From the NCBI GenBank assembly GCA_036365515.1, contig CM070875.1:103520628-103584627 (forward strand): a DNA stretch of 64,000 nucleotides. The letters are read 5' to 3'. The notes beneath the pieces were generated by a model that saw only the letters and a program-made list of their open reading frames with translations, made no database searches and was not told the DNA's origin. Both the position numbers and the translations under genes were made by a program. This document shows, in pieces, positions 1-11,200 of the stretch. Positions within the stretch are counted from its first letter, which is position 1. Each line of letters opens with the position of its first letter. This stretch comes from Torymus aiolomorphi. Its lineage: Eukaryota; Arthropoda; Insecta; Hymenoptera; Torymidae.

Positions 1-1
1 A

Positions 2-1372
2 AATTTTCCGACGTATAGACTTGCTAGATTTTTGTCTAATATATTGTTCAAGATAGTGGGTAAAACAAATTCATATATTAAAGATAGTTGGAGTTTTTAT
101 GGTATAATGAAAGATATTATTATTCCGAATGATCATAGGATGGTTTCATTGGATGTAGTATCTTTGTTTACAAATATACCTTTAGAGTTGTTGAATGATA
201 TTATACAAGATAAATGGTCTGAAATTAAAGTACATACTAGTTTAACAAAAGATGAATTTATAAAGGCACTTAATTTGGTTTTTAAAAACACAATTTTTTC
301 TTTTGATAATAGTCTATATGAACAAAGATATGGTTGTACAATGGGATCACCTTTGTCACCTGTTATAGCCAATTTAGTAATGGAAAAATTGGAAAGTATT
401 GCTTTGTCTAAGTTGGTTTTTCAGCCAATTATTTTTAAAAGATATGTTGATGACATTTTTGCAGTTGTACCAGAATGTTTTGTGGATGAAATGGTGGATG
501 TGTTTAATTCTATCCATGATAGAATTAAATTCACAAAAGAAGTTGAGAAAGATTATCAATTGAGTTTTTTAGATATTAGAGTCATTAGAGGTAATAATAA
601 TAGAGTGAAATTAGATTGGTATAGAAAACCTACATGGTCAGGTAGATTTTTATATTTTGATTCTCACCACCAATTCGGAAACAAGACAGGTGCGATCAAA
701 GGTGTCATTGACAGAGCGATTAAATTGTCACATAAAGATTTTAGGAAAAAGAATTTAAATTTAGTTAGAGAAACATTTATTAAAAATAGTTATCCCGTAA
801 AATTTATTGATAAAATGATTGATGAGAGAGTGTGGGAAATTTATAATGGTGGATTGAAGCAGCGGGTAGATAATCAAACAAGGAATAGAAATGGAAAGAA
901 TGCATATTTTAGTTTACCATATGTTAGAGGTTTGTCGGAAAGGATTAGAAGGGTTTTTAGTAAACATAATATTCAAGTTTTCTTTAGAAATGATAATAAT
1001 TTAGAAAGGTTATTTAGTAATTGTAAAGACAAGGATGATAAATGTTTGAAATCGGGTGTTGTTTATAAAATTAATTGTAGGGATTGTAATGGTTGTTATA
1101 TTGGTCAAACTGGTAGATATTTGAAAAAGAGAATATATGAACATCAATATAGTTTACGCAGCTCAAGTTGTACATCGGGTTTGAAAGAACATTGTTTAAA
1201 TAGTTTGCATTCTTTCGATTTTGGGAGTGTGGATATTTTGGAACAGGGGATTAAGAATAAATATAAGAGGGAAAGCCTTGAAAGTATTCACATTCTAAGA
1301 AATCGGAATAATGTAAATTTAATGATGGAGTCAAGTAAATTAGATAACATTTATCATTGTTTATTAATTTAA
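2..1372 (+). CDS. Penelope-like element polyprotein, 5' part cut by the window edge
   Basis: Reverse transcriptase with a C-terminal GIY-YIG endonuclease, the pair that defines PLEs; it would copy element RNA at a nicked chromosomal site. The frame is already open at base 2 and has no internal stop, so the start lies outside the window. RT motifs in order are SLDVVSLFTNIP (first catalytic Asp, about base 160), GCTMGSPLSPVIANL (about 340) and RYVDDIFAV (YVDD, about 450), followed by FLDI and the WYRKP thumb region. The endonuclease begins near base 1060 with GVVYKINC and continues with CYIGQTGRYLKKRIYEHQ, giving the GIY-YIG core and its Arg. This is the only PLE frame in the window uninterrupted across both domains. 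Family identity is secure; activity is unknown because the N-terminus is not visible. Confidence 0.9.
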   Translation, partial: NFPTYRLARFLSNILFKIVGKTNSYIKDSWSFYGIMKDIIIPNDHRMVSLDVVSLFTNIPLELLNDIIQDKWSEIKVHTSLTKDEFIKALNLVFKNTIFSFDNSLYEQRYGCTMGSPLSPVIANLVMEKLESIALSKLVFQPIIFKRYVDDIFAVVPECFVDEMVDVFNSIHDRIKFTKEVEKDYQLSFLDIRVIRGNNNRVKLDWYRKPTWSGRFLYFDSHHQFGNKTGAIKGVIDRAIKLSHKDFRKKNLNLVRETFIKNSYPVKFIDKMIDERVWEIYNGGLKQRVDNQTRNRNGKNAYFSLPYVRGLSERIRRVFSKHNIQVFFRNDNNLERLFSNCKDKDDKCLKSGVVYKINCRDCNGCYIGQTGRYLKKRIYEHQYSLRSSSCTSGLKEHCLNSLHSFDFGSVDILEQGIKNKYKRESLESIHILRNRNNVNLMMESSKLDNIYHCLLI

Positions 1373-1480
1373 GTGAGAATGGCAAGTTGGAGAGGGGAAT
1401 GTGGAGGGTGGTGGGGTAAGAGAAAAGAAGGGGGTATGGGTGCATGGTATATAAGGAGGTGTATCGCGGGTTTTATTTCA

Positions 1481-1520
1481 GTCCCTGAGGAGGAGCCGGA
1501 GCAGGCTCGAAACGTTGGAC
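1481..1520 (+). ncRNA. Hammerhead ribozyme candidate in PLE 3' region
   Basis: Stem I is GTCC (1481-1484) with GGAC (1517-1520). The core is CTGAGGA (1485-1491), stem II is GAGCC (1493-1497) with GGCTC (1504-1508), then GAAA (1509-1512) and the GTT cleavage triplet (1514-1516). All conserved core positions (CUGANGA, GAAA, NUH) are present, with one extra G before stem II. Stem III is only AC/GU with no loop, so cleavage may need two copies paired together. Hammerheads are known in PLEs; activity here is inferred. Confidence 0.65.
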
Positions 1521-1535
1521 AATGTGGTGGTGGTG

Positions 1536-1639
1536 GGCAGTCAGATCGTCCTTTGCTAACAAAGTTTTTTCCAGATTTTAATTAAGTTTTTATTTCAGAT
1601 TCTACGGGGGTGATTATAAACAAGGGCAATCTGACTGCC
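1536..1639. repeat. 11-bp inverted repeat near PLE 3' end
   Basis: GGCAGTCAGAT (1536-1546) is perfectly complementary to ATCTGACTGCC (1629-1639). It lies between the hammerhead and the junction with the next, inverted PLE, so it may mark the element's end. Nothing else is recognised between 1521 and 1650. Confidence 0.4.
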
Positions 1640-1650
1640 ATAAATATTAA

Positions 1651-2436
1651 TTATTTTAATTTAATTTGTAAGACTGTAAGACCGATGGAAAAATTCTTAT
1701 CAGTTGATATTAAATTGCAGTCGACATAAGTAATATTTTTAATGATACATTCCAGATTTTTTATTGTAGTAACTACGTCTGTTTCGTGTATGTAAGGAAC
1801 GGTGTTAAATTTGGGCCCCAACGATATCACCTTCAATACCGATTCTGGGATGTGCGTGTCAGTTAGATTTTTAACCCAATTTTGTCTGTTTGTAAACACT
1901 TGTTTTTTATGTTTATTCATCAAAACATCTAATTTGTGATTAAGTTTAGAGGATTTTACTGAAAATATTCGGGAAATTTTTTCCTCAGTTATTGCGAAAA
2001 AGTTTTCAAGAATTTCCGGGTCAATATTAGAATGTCCTATTATAGTTTTAAGTTTGTTCAATTGTTTTTGTAAAAAATGTATGTGTATGTGACAATCTTT
2101 AATTTCAAGCTTTAAAATTCTATGGAGAAGTTTTCGATTTTCCTTTATAAACCGTTGGGAACAACACTTACTATGAAACGTTGTGTGGTTGAGGCGTTTT
2201 AACGAATTCGTGGTGTTGCTGGGGAAGACATCATGACTTCTGCATCGTAAAAGAAATGTGTTGCAGGCGTTGGATTCCGCTAATTGATATCTCTGTTTTA
2301 GCCAAGATTTCAATAGGTGTGTAAAGTAAAAGCCATAGTGTGTTGCTATATGTTGGAAAAACCCTTTCCTGTATTGGGTCTGGTCTTTTCTAGATCGAAG
2401 ACCGGTAGAATTAAAGTTGATAGAGGCACTCTCCAT
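1651..2436 (-). pseudogene. PLE N-terminal protein fragment, inverted copy
   Basis: About 262 residues matching the region that precedes the RT in PLE proteins. The C-terminal stretch (FNTVPYIHETDVVTTIKNLEC) closely matches the translation that starts the plus-strand PLE near 2752 (FNTVPYIDKTDIVTTIKNLEC), so these are two copies of one family lying head to head. I chose the ATG at 2436 (MESASINFN) because the same start (MEGASINF) appears in the opposite copy at 5185; an upstream ATG at 2535 falls inside the hammerhead. The frame ends where homology is broken off, with no RT domain, so this is a truncated copy. Confidence 0.7.
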
Positions 2437-2748
2437 TGTTAATGTGAAAAATAGTAATATATATGGGATCCTGTGAGGGCCAATACGTAGAAAGAAAACA
2501 CAATTGTAGCTTGTGCGACGTTTCGTCAGCTTCATTACTGACCTCTTCAGGCTTTATTAAAAAAATATACAAAATGGTTAGAATTTATTTTACAATTAAA
2601 CAGAGATAATAAATTAACAATAATAATTATACCAGGCTTACCACAAATAAAATCTATGCTAATAAAAGATGACTTTATTAGCAACGTCGAACGAATAAAG
2701 TCAATGTTGTGGGAAACCGTACACATCTCTACTTATATATATACTATA
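2396..2748 (-). repeat. Inverted terminal region of the PLE, left arm (pairs with 4873-5223)
   Basis: This stretch is the near-exact reverse complement of 4873-5223 and includes the hammerhead core, the TTAATTTATTATCTCTGTTT stretch and the start of the N-terminal ORF. Penelope-type elements often end in such pseudo-LTRs in direct or inverted orientation. Together the arms bracket the broken PLE ORF at 2752-4645. Confidence 0.75.
2515..2552 (-). ncRNA. Hammerhead ribozyme candidate, minus strand
   Basis: On the minus strand: CTGAAGA, an extra G, stem II GTCAG/CTGAC, GAAA, C and the triplet GTC. Stem I is short (GC/GC). It sits about 80 bases upstream of the N-terminal ORF start and is matched by the copy at 5069-5108. 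Confidence 0.5.
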
Positions 2749-2751
2749 TAA

Positions 2752-4645
2752 TTTAACACCGTTCCTTACATAGACAAAACAGACATAGTTACTACAATAA
2801 AAAATCTGGAATGTAAACTTAATAATTTGAAAATCAATAAGGAAGTAAAAGATGAGATCCGTGAAAATATTTCTAACACGATAAAAAATCATATTAACAA
2901 AGACACACACATCACACTAAAAAATAGACAATTTTCAAAGGAATTAACTGCAACTAGAAAGTTTCTGAAAGAAAATCCACATATTTTTTTACACCCTCTG
3001 ATAAAGGTAATCTCACTGTGTGCATAAACACGACAGATTATTATAACAAAATGTACAAATTACTAGAAGATAAAAATACATATAAAATCATCAATAAAAA
3101 TCCGTTGATCAAACTACAATCGCAAGTATATAAGTATTTGTCTTCTTGGAATAACAACAAATATCTACATAAACAATACCACCCATATCAACTAACTCAG
3201 ACAGATACTTGTCTCCCTAGAGCTTATGGCTTACCTAAAATTCATAAAACCGATATACCGTTAAGACCGATCATTTCAACTATTGGTAGCCCAACGCATT
3301 TCTTATCAAAAACTATTCTCAATGAATTAAAAACCTGCATACCAGTGCCACACTCACATATCGACAATAGTTTCATATTAAAAAAGAAAATAAAAGAGGT
3401 TGTTATTCCTGATGAGTATGTGTTAATATCATTAGATGTCAACTCTTTGTTTGCCAACATTCCTTGTGAATCGGTTTTACAAAGTTTAGATAGACGCTTT
3501 ACATACATTCACAATAATTGCAGAATTCCGTTTGATGAAATTCGCAATGCAGTTAAATTCTTATTTGATAACACCTTTTTCACTTTTAATGACACCATAT
3601 ATAAACAAATATTTGGCACACCTATGGGATCACCCATCTCTCCCTTATTTGCTGACATAGTCATGGAAAATCTTGAAAACGACTGTTTAGAGTCACTAAA
3701 TAGAAAATACAATATTGTCCCTCTCTTCTACTTTAGATATGTTGATGACATATTATTATGCATTAGAAAAGATGATTTGGAATTAACTTAAAATATTTTT
3801 AATAATTATAATGAACACTTAAAATTTACACATGAAATAGAAGTTAATAATCAAATAAACTTTTTGGATATCACCCTCATCAGATCAAACAACAAAATAA
3901 TTACAAATTGTTACCAAAAACCAATGGCATCCGAAAGATTATTAAATTATAACTCTGACCACACTGTACAACAAAAAAGAAATATTATTTCTAACTTAGT
4001 GGATAGAGCGATTCTGTTATCTAACGAAGAATTCCATAATATTAACATTCGTAAAATTAGACAAATACTGTCCTTAAATGACTATCCTAAAACATTCATA
4101 GACAATTGCATCAACAACAGACTTCGCAAAATAAAATACTCCAACAAAACGACATCGTCCAACAGGGATCTCCAACCTATTGTTTCTATTCCATTCCAAG
4201 AAGAATTTTTTCATAAATGTAGTAGAATTCTTTCCAAACACAATATACGCACGGTGCCACTCATCAATAAAAAACTTAATAACGTTATTAAGCTTAAGGG
4301 AAGGATAAACTTGAAAAAATGAATACGTGTGGGGTTGTATATAAGATCAACTGCAAGACCTGTTCTGCTACATATGTGGGTGAAACTAAAAGAGCTTTAA
4401 AAATTCGAATCAAAGAACATGAAAAAGATAAGAAAGACAAATCCATGATAGCTGTACATGCTCAAAACAACTCCCACATTATAGATTTGGAGAATACACA
4501 AATATTGGATAAAGAAGCTGATTACAAAAAACGAAATATTTCAGAAATGATTTTCATCAATAGTACAAAAAATACAGTTAACAAAACAGAGGATACACAA
4601 AATTTAAATAATGTATACAAATCGCTCTTTAACTTTCTATTATGA
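2752..4645 (+). pseudogene. Broken Penelope-like element: RT plus GIY-YIG
   Basis: The protein can be followed from FNTVPYIDKTD near 2755 through the RT and endonuclease. RT motifs are PKIHKTDIPLRPIIS (about 3235), SLDVNSLFANIP (about 3430), FGTPMGSPISPLFADI (about 3610) and RYVDDILL (about 3738); WYRKP is replaced by CYQKP. GIY-YIG is GVVYKINCKTC followed by TYVGETKRALKIRIKEH (4330-4420). Lesions are a frameshift near 3008, an in-frame TAA at 3789-3791, and a frameshift just before 4319 that moves the endonuclease to another frame. Catalytic residues survive but the frame does not, so this copy is dead. Confidence 0.88.
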
Positions 4646-5027
4646 CTTTATATATGTAAACAAACTGACTCGTATATATATAAGTAGAGATGTGTACGGT
4701 TTCCCACAACGCTGACTTTATTCGTTCGACGTTGCTAATAAAGTCATCTTTTATTAGCATAGATTTTTTGTTGTGGTAAGTCTGGTATAATTATTATTGT
4801 TAATTTATTATCTCTGTTTTTTTCTATTATGACTTTCTTTCTATTATGACTTTATATATGTAAACAAACTGACTCGTATATATATAAGTAGAGATGTGTA
4901 CGGTTTCCCACAACATTGACTTTATTCGTTCGACGTTGCTAATAAAGTCATCTTTTATTAGCATAGATTTTTTGTTGTGGTAAGCCTGGTATAATTATTA
5001 TTGTTAATTTATTATCTCTGTTTAATT
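4631..5027 (+). repeat. Tandem duplication of about 200 bp in PLE 3' region
   Basis: A unit beginning CTTTCTATTATGACTTTATA occurs at about 4631 and again at about 4837, each followed by the TCTCTACTTATATATA complement, CCCACAACRYTGACTTTATT and the GTGGTAAGYCTGG block. The second copy runs straight into the hammerhead-bearing terminal region, so it is a partial tandem duplication of the PLE terminus. Confidence 0.8.
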
Positions 5028-5068
5028 GTAAAATAAATTCTAACCATTTTGTATATTTTTTTAATAAA

Positions 5069-5108
5069 GCCTGAAGAGGTCAGTAATCAAGCTGACGAAA
5101 CGTCGCAC
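5069..5108 (+). ncRNA. Hammerhead ribozyme candidate, plus strand
   Basis: CTGAAGA starts at 5071, then an extra G, stem II GTCAG/CTGAC around an 8-base loop, GAAA, C, GTC. It matches the inverted copy at 2515-2552 except for one loop base. ATG of the N-terminal ORF follows at 5185. Confidence 0.5.
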
Positions 5109-5229
5109 AAGCTACAATTGTGTTTTCTTTCTAAGTATTGGCCCTCACAGGATCCCATATATATTACTATTTTCACATTAACAATGGAGGGTGCCTCTAT
5201 CAACTTTAGAAGTAGTCCTGTTCGAGCTG

Positions 5230-6190
5230 CCGATGGTCCGGTGGCCCTGAGTGGAAAGAGAGCGAGCGCTCTCTTCTCTTCAGCAGGAGGCCCGACATAC
5301 GCGTCGTACCCAATTAGCGCGCTCTAGCGCAATTTATAATCGGCCGTGCGCAGAGCACAATTGCGTGTGAAATACAATCATCACAGTCTATTTATTAGAA
5401 AATGCACGTTAGCATGCAGTGTACATAGACAAGTATCCCGCCCTGTTACTTTTCTTGACACAATTCAATACGGTTTAAGTCTGTAGAATAAAGCCCGAAA
5501 AACTGATAAATAGCCTTCAGATTTGTATTTCGAATACAGATTATCTATAGTATCTACCAAATGCCTCTTTCTTTTTTTAACTCCCCACTTCATTATGGTA
5601 TCTTTGATACCATAGTGTCGTCAGCATAAGCCAAGTTGCTATCATTTGGCATATATCTTTCAATAAATCGTTTACATACTAGCTAGTTCAAGCGCGCTCT
5701 TTAGAGAGGCTTTACAATCAATTTCAAATTTTCGCGCTTTTTTCGAGACAACCAATCACATACAATTTTATAATGCGTCACCTAGCAGGCCATCATTATT
5801 TTATAAGTGGATAATATTATTTCTCTCTCTCTCTCTCTCGCTCTTTTTCCTCTCTCTCCCATTTGTCCATCTCCTTTTATTTTTAGCATAACGAAATTTT
5901 CTGTGATTCATGACGTTACACACCGATTTATATATGGGATGCCACGGAATAAATTATTCGTTTATCAGCTATTTCTGCTGGATCACTTATTTTATAATTA
6001 TTATATTTCTCCTTTCTTCCTTTCTGTTATTCTTGTTTCTTTCTTTCTTATCTGTCTGTCCTCTCCCGGCTGAAAACGACCGATTGAAACCAATTGATAT
6101 TTCACTTAATCGCTATGAATTTGGAATCTTGATCCGGAATTTTCGGATTGGTATCAATTAAAACGATTCAGCACAATTAAATCAGTTTGC
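5230..6190. other. Unassigned intergenic DNA
   Basis: No coding frame or element recognised. It holds a perfect 9-bp hairpin (TATGGTATC, loop TTT, GATACCATA; 5594-5614) and a (CT)n tract at about 5821-5857. The right part (6070-6190) continues beyond the palindromic insertion, at 6876. Confidence 0.6.
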
Positions 6191-6194
6191 TTAA

Positions 6195-6871
6195 GGGGGC
6201 TAGACACCTTTTTTCTCTGAAATAAGAAGTCACATTTTAATACATAAATGTAAACTAATTATTTCATACTTTTTACATATAAAAGTGGGTATATTACCTT
6301 ACCTTAAAACTTTCTCCGATGGGCCTTTTATATGGTCCAGAACCATAGTCATCGATGAAACAAGTTTTTTCACTATCTGTAAGCTTTGAAATTTTCCTGT
6401 GGATGGATTGACTCCAGATTTGAACTAAATTACTCCTGAATAGTATAATTCTCATATGAGTGTAGGGATTTAGGATTAAATGTCGGAAAAAATATTTACA
6501 TCAGAAAAATTATGAAAAAATATAAAAAATTTAAAAAAATTAAAAAAAAAACTCTTGAAAAACAGCACAATTTTTTTTTTCTCATTAGATAAAAAATCCC
6601 TACACTCATATGAGAATTATACTATTCAGGAGTAATTTAGTTCAAATCTGAAGTCAATCCATCCACAGGAAAATTTCAAAGCTTACAGATAGTGAAAAAA
6701 CTTGTTTCATCGATGACTATGGTTCTGGACCATATAAAAGGCCCATCGGAGAAAGTTTTAAGGTAAGGTAAATATACCCACTTTTATATGTAAAAAGTAT
6801 GAAATAATTAGTTTACATTTATGTATTAAAATGTGACTTCTTATTTCAGAGAAAGAAGGTGTCTAGCCCCC
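6195..6871. mobile_element. Palindromic TTAA-flanked foldback element (MITE-like)
   Basis: TTAA at 6191-6194 and 6872-6875 flank a 677-bp unit whose halves are reverse complements: it opens GGGGGCTAGACACCTT and closes with AAGGTGTCTAGCCCCC. Arms run about 290 bp each, meeting in a poly-A/T centre near 6500-6590. TTAA duplication is typical of piggyBac and Kolobok superfamilies; no transposase is present, so it is non-autonomous and the superfamily is not settled. Confidence 0.85.
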
Positions 6872-6875
6872 TTAA

Positions 6876-7830
6876 GAAAGTCCTAGCTTCAATCGGTTTC
6901 AATTGGATTCTATCGTAGTGAATTGTTATCCAACGCGATTTTAATTGGGTTGACGGAATAATCCTATAAACATCAATTGGTTTCTGTACAAAATCAATTG
7001 TGAACGATCGCTTATTTGAAAATGGCCAATTTAAACCAATTGAAGTACTAAACTTAGACCGATTCAATACGATAAAAATCCCACACTTAGACCGATTCAA
7101 TACGATAAAAATGAAACGATTCCAATTGGTAATAAATCGGTTCCTATTGGAGCCGGTTCCCATATTTAGATTTTATAAATGGTTTGAATCCGTAATTTTT
7201 AATATAAAAAATTACTTCTTCATATATGTATATACGACTAATAAATAACCTAAATTATACTTAGTTTTAAGATCCATTTTATTAGAAAACTTAAAAAAAA
7301 AACTAAATAATACATTGTGTAATATCATTGCAATATAATAATTAAGCTAATGTTAACTTAGAAACTAATAGGAACATCTCGTTTAAATAAAATTATCTGA
7401 ATAGTGTTAAGGCTTTTAAATTACTATATTGCGCGATACATATAATTTTGAGATAATTTTATAAAAAAACAATAAAACAAAGTAAGTCTTTTAGATAAAT
7501 TCTTTGGCCATAGTAACATCTATAGGCTTCCCACATACCAACATATCAGTGAGAAAAGATATCCATAGAATACAAATTTACGTTCTTACATTTAAATTCT
7601 AAATCATGAAGTGTTATTTAAACTTGCTTCAATTAGATCACCATAGTAGGATATAATTTACGTTGGTACAGTATATGACTAAATCAAATCAAAAGTGAAA
7701 TTTAAAGATATTACTCGCTGTCTATTTCGGAATTAGGTGGGGACCAATCAAATGAATCGTCATCACTTTTGTGTAACCAATTTTCCATTTGCTATTCAAC
7801 TTCCACATCAGTGCCCTGTTGATCATCGTT
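6876..7830. other. AT-rich DNA with a short tandem duplication
   Basis: CTTAGACCGATTCAATACGA occurs at 7053 and again at 7086, 33 bases apart. The surroundings repeat CCAATTG words. From 7170 to 7830 I see only AT-rich sequence with no supported gene. Confidence 0.5.
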
Positions 7831-7833
7831 ATC

Positions 7834-8125
7834 TACTATATATTAAAAAGCCAAAATGTCTGTCCGTCCAGCCGCCCATCTTTACTCAGTAGTTCATTTA
7901 TATAATGGGTTAAGTAAAGGGTTAACTAAACGGTTAAGTAAGGGTTAAGTAAGTAGTTAAGTAAAGGGTTAAAAGGGGTTTAAAAATGATTTTAAAAATG
8001 GTTAAAAAAGGGAGTTAAAAAGGTTCAAAAAGGGTTAAAAATGTGTTAAGAAAAGGTTTAAGAAAAGGGTTAAAATGACGAGTTAAAGTATGGGTTATGT
8101 AGCGAGTTAATTAAAGGCTTAAGTA
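7834..8125 (+). repeat. Degenerate GGTTAA array after a possible Helitron-type 5' end
   Basis: The sequence TCTACTATATATTAAAAAGC (7834) resembles insect Helitron 5' ends and runs into a degenerate array of GGGTTAA/GGTTAAG words from about 7905 to 8125, irregularly spaced by roughly 8-20 bases. No matching Helitron 3' end was found for it. Confidence 0.4.
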
Positions 8126-8201
8126 ATAAAAACATAAATGAATGATGAGTAATCATGTTTAGTATAATTGTTTATTTCAAAAAATTGCTCTCTACGTTTA
8201 T

Positions 8202-11200
8202 GGCCGAATCCATCTCAAATCAGACAGCCCGCGTATGCCCATTTGACCTATCAGGTTGAAATAAAAATATTTATGTTCTACTCGAAAAAATATTTTACAC
8301 GTGTTTTTTTATTTTTTTGTTTCATCAAAATTTCATGCGTTCAGCGATACCGAAAAATTCCGAGAAAATTCTTTCATTGAGAAAAAAAATTTTCAATGTG
8401 ATTTTCAGACTGCTATTGTTTCAGCAGTTTTTCAAGCTTTTAAACGTGTAACACATAATTTCACTCAGTTTTGAGCCCTCTTTAACGGCCTTAATGTCAT
8501 TTTCAAAAAAAATAAAAAATCCACGAGCTATGCACTTTTTACTGAAAAATTCATTTTTTAGAGAAGTGCCTTTTTCTCGAAAACCCCATGTTTTTTTTGC
8601 ACAATTTTTGTTGTCGTGATAGAGGACGGTAATGCCTAGCTAGACGTATTTGTGAGATTCGGTACTTTTTTCCTGGGATAGCGATCACTAATGAGATAAC
8701 ACACAAACAAATTTTTCACGCTTAACGCTTATATATAGTCAATGATATTAGAGTCAATGTAAAGGTATTTATCTTTGTGCGTATGTAATATACATGTACG
8801 TGCGCCTACTTATAGGAGTATATGTACTAGTACATTTGTCCGCTAGATGGATATGGTTTGACTTAACATTTACAAAGAAAAGTTCGGTTTCTGCTATATA
8901 TCACACATCTCGTCTTATTTAAAACCATCATCTTTTGGAAAATTATTACATATTTACACCTTATCAACTCAACTACGATGTCTCAATATTACTCAACAGA
9001 GAGAATCAAATGTGCAGACTTTTTAGACAAACACAAACAAATTATTTACAAATCTAGTTCCGTACGTTTAAAACAACTTGAGAATCTTGCTCATCCATTG
9101 AAGCACCTCTATCCTCATTTACCTTTGACACCTTCTACATATCTGTGTCAACATTGTTACAATCGTGCTTTAGAATTGGTGAGTAGTACTGACAATGAAT
9201 TTATAACGGATAATGAAGTTACCGATAACGTAGTTGATAGAGATGAAGATTTTTTACCAAGTACTCCAGAACGCATTGAAGAATTTAATAATGAAATAAG
9301 TACATCTTTCTTAGGTTCTGTATCGCCTCTTAAAAGAAAAAATCTTATACATGAAAAATCAATTGAAAATTACGTAACAAAGAAGAAAAAAAAAAATACT
9401 TTCAACATTGTCTAATACCCTTGATGTGAAGTTGAACAATGTTTATGACGTTTCTATAACAGCAAATGAATCAACTGTATGCCATTGTACAGAATGGATA
9501 CAAAATCTTGGTCTAGCCTTGCAAAAGTGTTCTACGGTATCAGAAAAAATAAAAATTCTGACTTTGCTACCTTCATCCTTTACAAAACATGAAATTTTAT
9601 CTTTATTTCCAGAAATAACAATGTATATGATCAACAAATCGAGAAATCTTGTTAAAGAAAAAGGAATTTATTCAGAACCAGATGCATATTCAGGCCATCC
9701 GATTGATGAAAACATGGAAAAAATTGTTATGGAATATTATTTAAATGATGATTTTAATTGTTCAAGACAAAGTCCTAATAAATGTGACGTTGTTACAATT
9801 AAAGTTAACAATAAAAAAGAGAAAAAAGTTAAGCGTTTTCTTACTCGAAGTTTAAAAGAGACGTATAAAGTATTTAAAAATGATTATCCAGAATTGAGAA
9901 TTGGAAAATCGAAATTTTATAGTTTGCGATCAAAGTATGTCTTACTTAGCCCCATCAAAGAAGTTTGTCTCTGTATCTATTGCGCAAATTATGATTTATT
10001 TCTTACGAGCTTAATTAATTTTAGAGGGAGTAACGTCACAGAGTTGGATGAAAGTCGGTCACAAATAATAAATGCAACAATGTGTTCTGAGCCATCTGAT
10101 TTATATTATTTACAAGAATGTAAACTATGTCCAGGGATTAAGGGAATTACGTTTCATGTTTTAAAACTGCAAGATGTAGAAGGCACAGAAGAAATTACAT
10201 ATGCTTTGTGGGATAATGGAAACCTGATTAAAAAGACACTATCAATTTCTGCTTTTAAAGATGAACTTTCGGTTTGGATCATGAGGGTTAGTACTCACAT
10301 GTATGTAAAAAATATACAACGCAAAGCTATAAAAACAGAAAGAGAAAGTGCTAAAAAAGACTCACATCATTTAGTTCTTCAAATAGACTTCGCTGAAAAC
10401 TGGGCTGTGATTCATAATAAAGCTGTTCAAGGAAATCATTGGGTTAATGATCAAATTTCTATTTTCACAGCAGTCTCTTATCAAGGGGATTCGACACAAA
10501 GTTTCGCAGTTATAAGTGATGACCGAAAACATAATTCAGCGTATGCTTTGCTAGCAGTACAAAAAATTATAAAATTCTTGAAAGAAAATTGTTGTGATTC
10601 AATTAAAAAATTACCATCGTATCAGACGGCGCTGCGAGTCACTTTAAAAATCGCTTTCAATTAGATGAACTAAAACGAGCACCGTGTGATATAAAATGGT
10701 TGTTCTCTGCTACTGGGCACGGCAAAGGAGCTGTAGATGGTGTGGGTGGACTTATAAAGCATTATGCTACTTCGCATAATCTTCGAGAGCCCCTTGAAGA
10801 AGCTATTCAAAACGCAAATGATTTTGCAATACATGTTCAAAAATATACTGATGCTATTAAAATAATACATTTACAAGATGCTGAAATAGAACAATTCAGA
10901 AAAGAAAAAAATATTGATTGGCTTACAACTCCAAAGTATCCTGGAATTCAAAAAACTCATATATGGGTTAAAAAACATGTGACGATAAAATACATTGTTT
11001 GACAGCAAAGACCGCTGATCGTCCGCTTACTGAATTAAGAACAATGAAGCAGAAAAACAAAGATAGTAAAATAGGTATACAAATGAAAAAAAGGTATAAA
11101 AATAAAAAATCAAAAAGACGCAAATAACAAATAAATACATAGTTATGTGTACCTGTATATTACACACACACAAAGACAAATACCTTTACATTGACTCTAA

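Noticed and set aside
1373..1585. 70-residue ORF after the first PLE
   Set aside because: It overlaps the 3' untranslated region and hammerhead of the element and has Gly/Trp-rich chance composition.
5807..6161. Hydrophobic ORFs suggesting a membrane protein
   Set aside because: They arise from a CT-rich and T-rich stretch; no homology, and two overlapping frames look alike.
7905..8125. True telomere array
   Set aside because: No perfect TTAGG tandem; the GGTTAA words are irregular and embedded among transposons.
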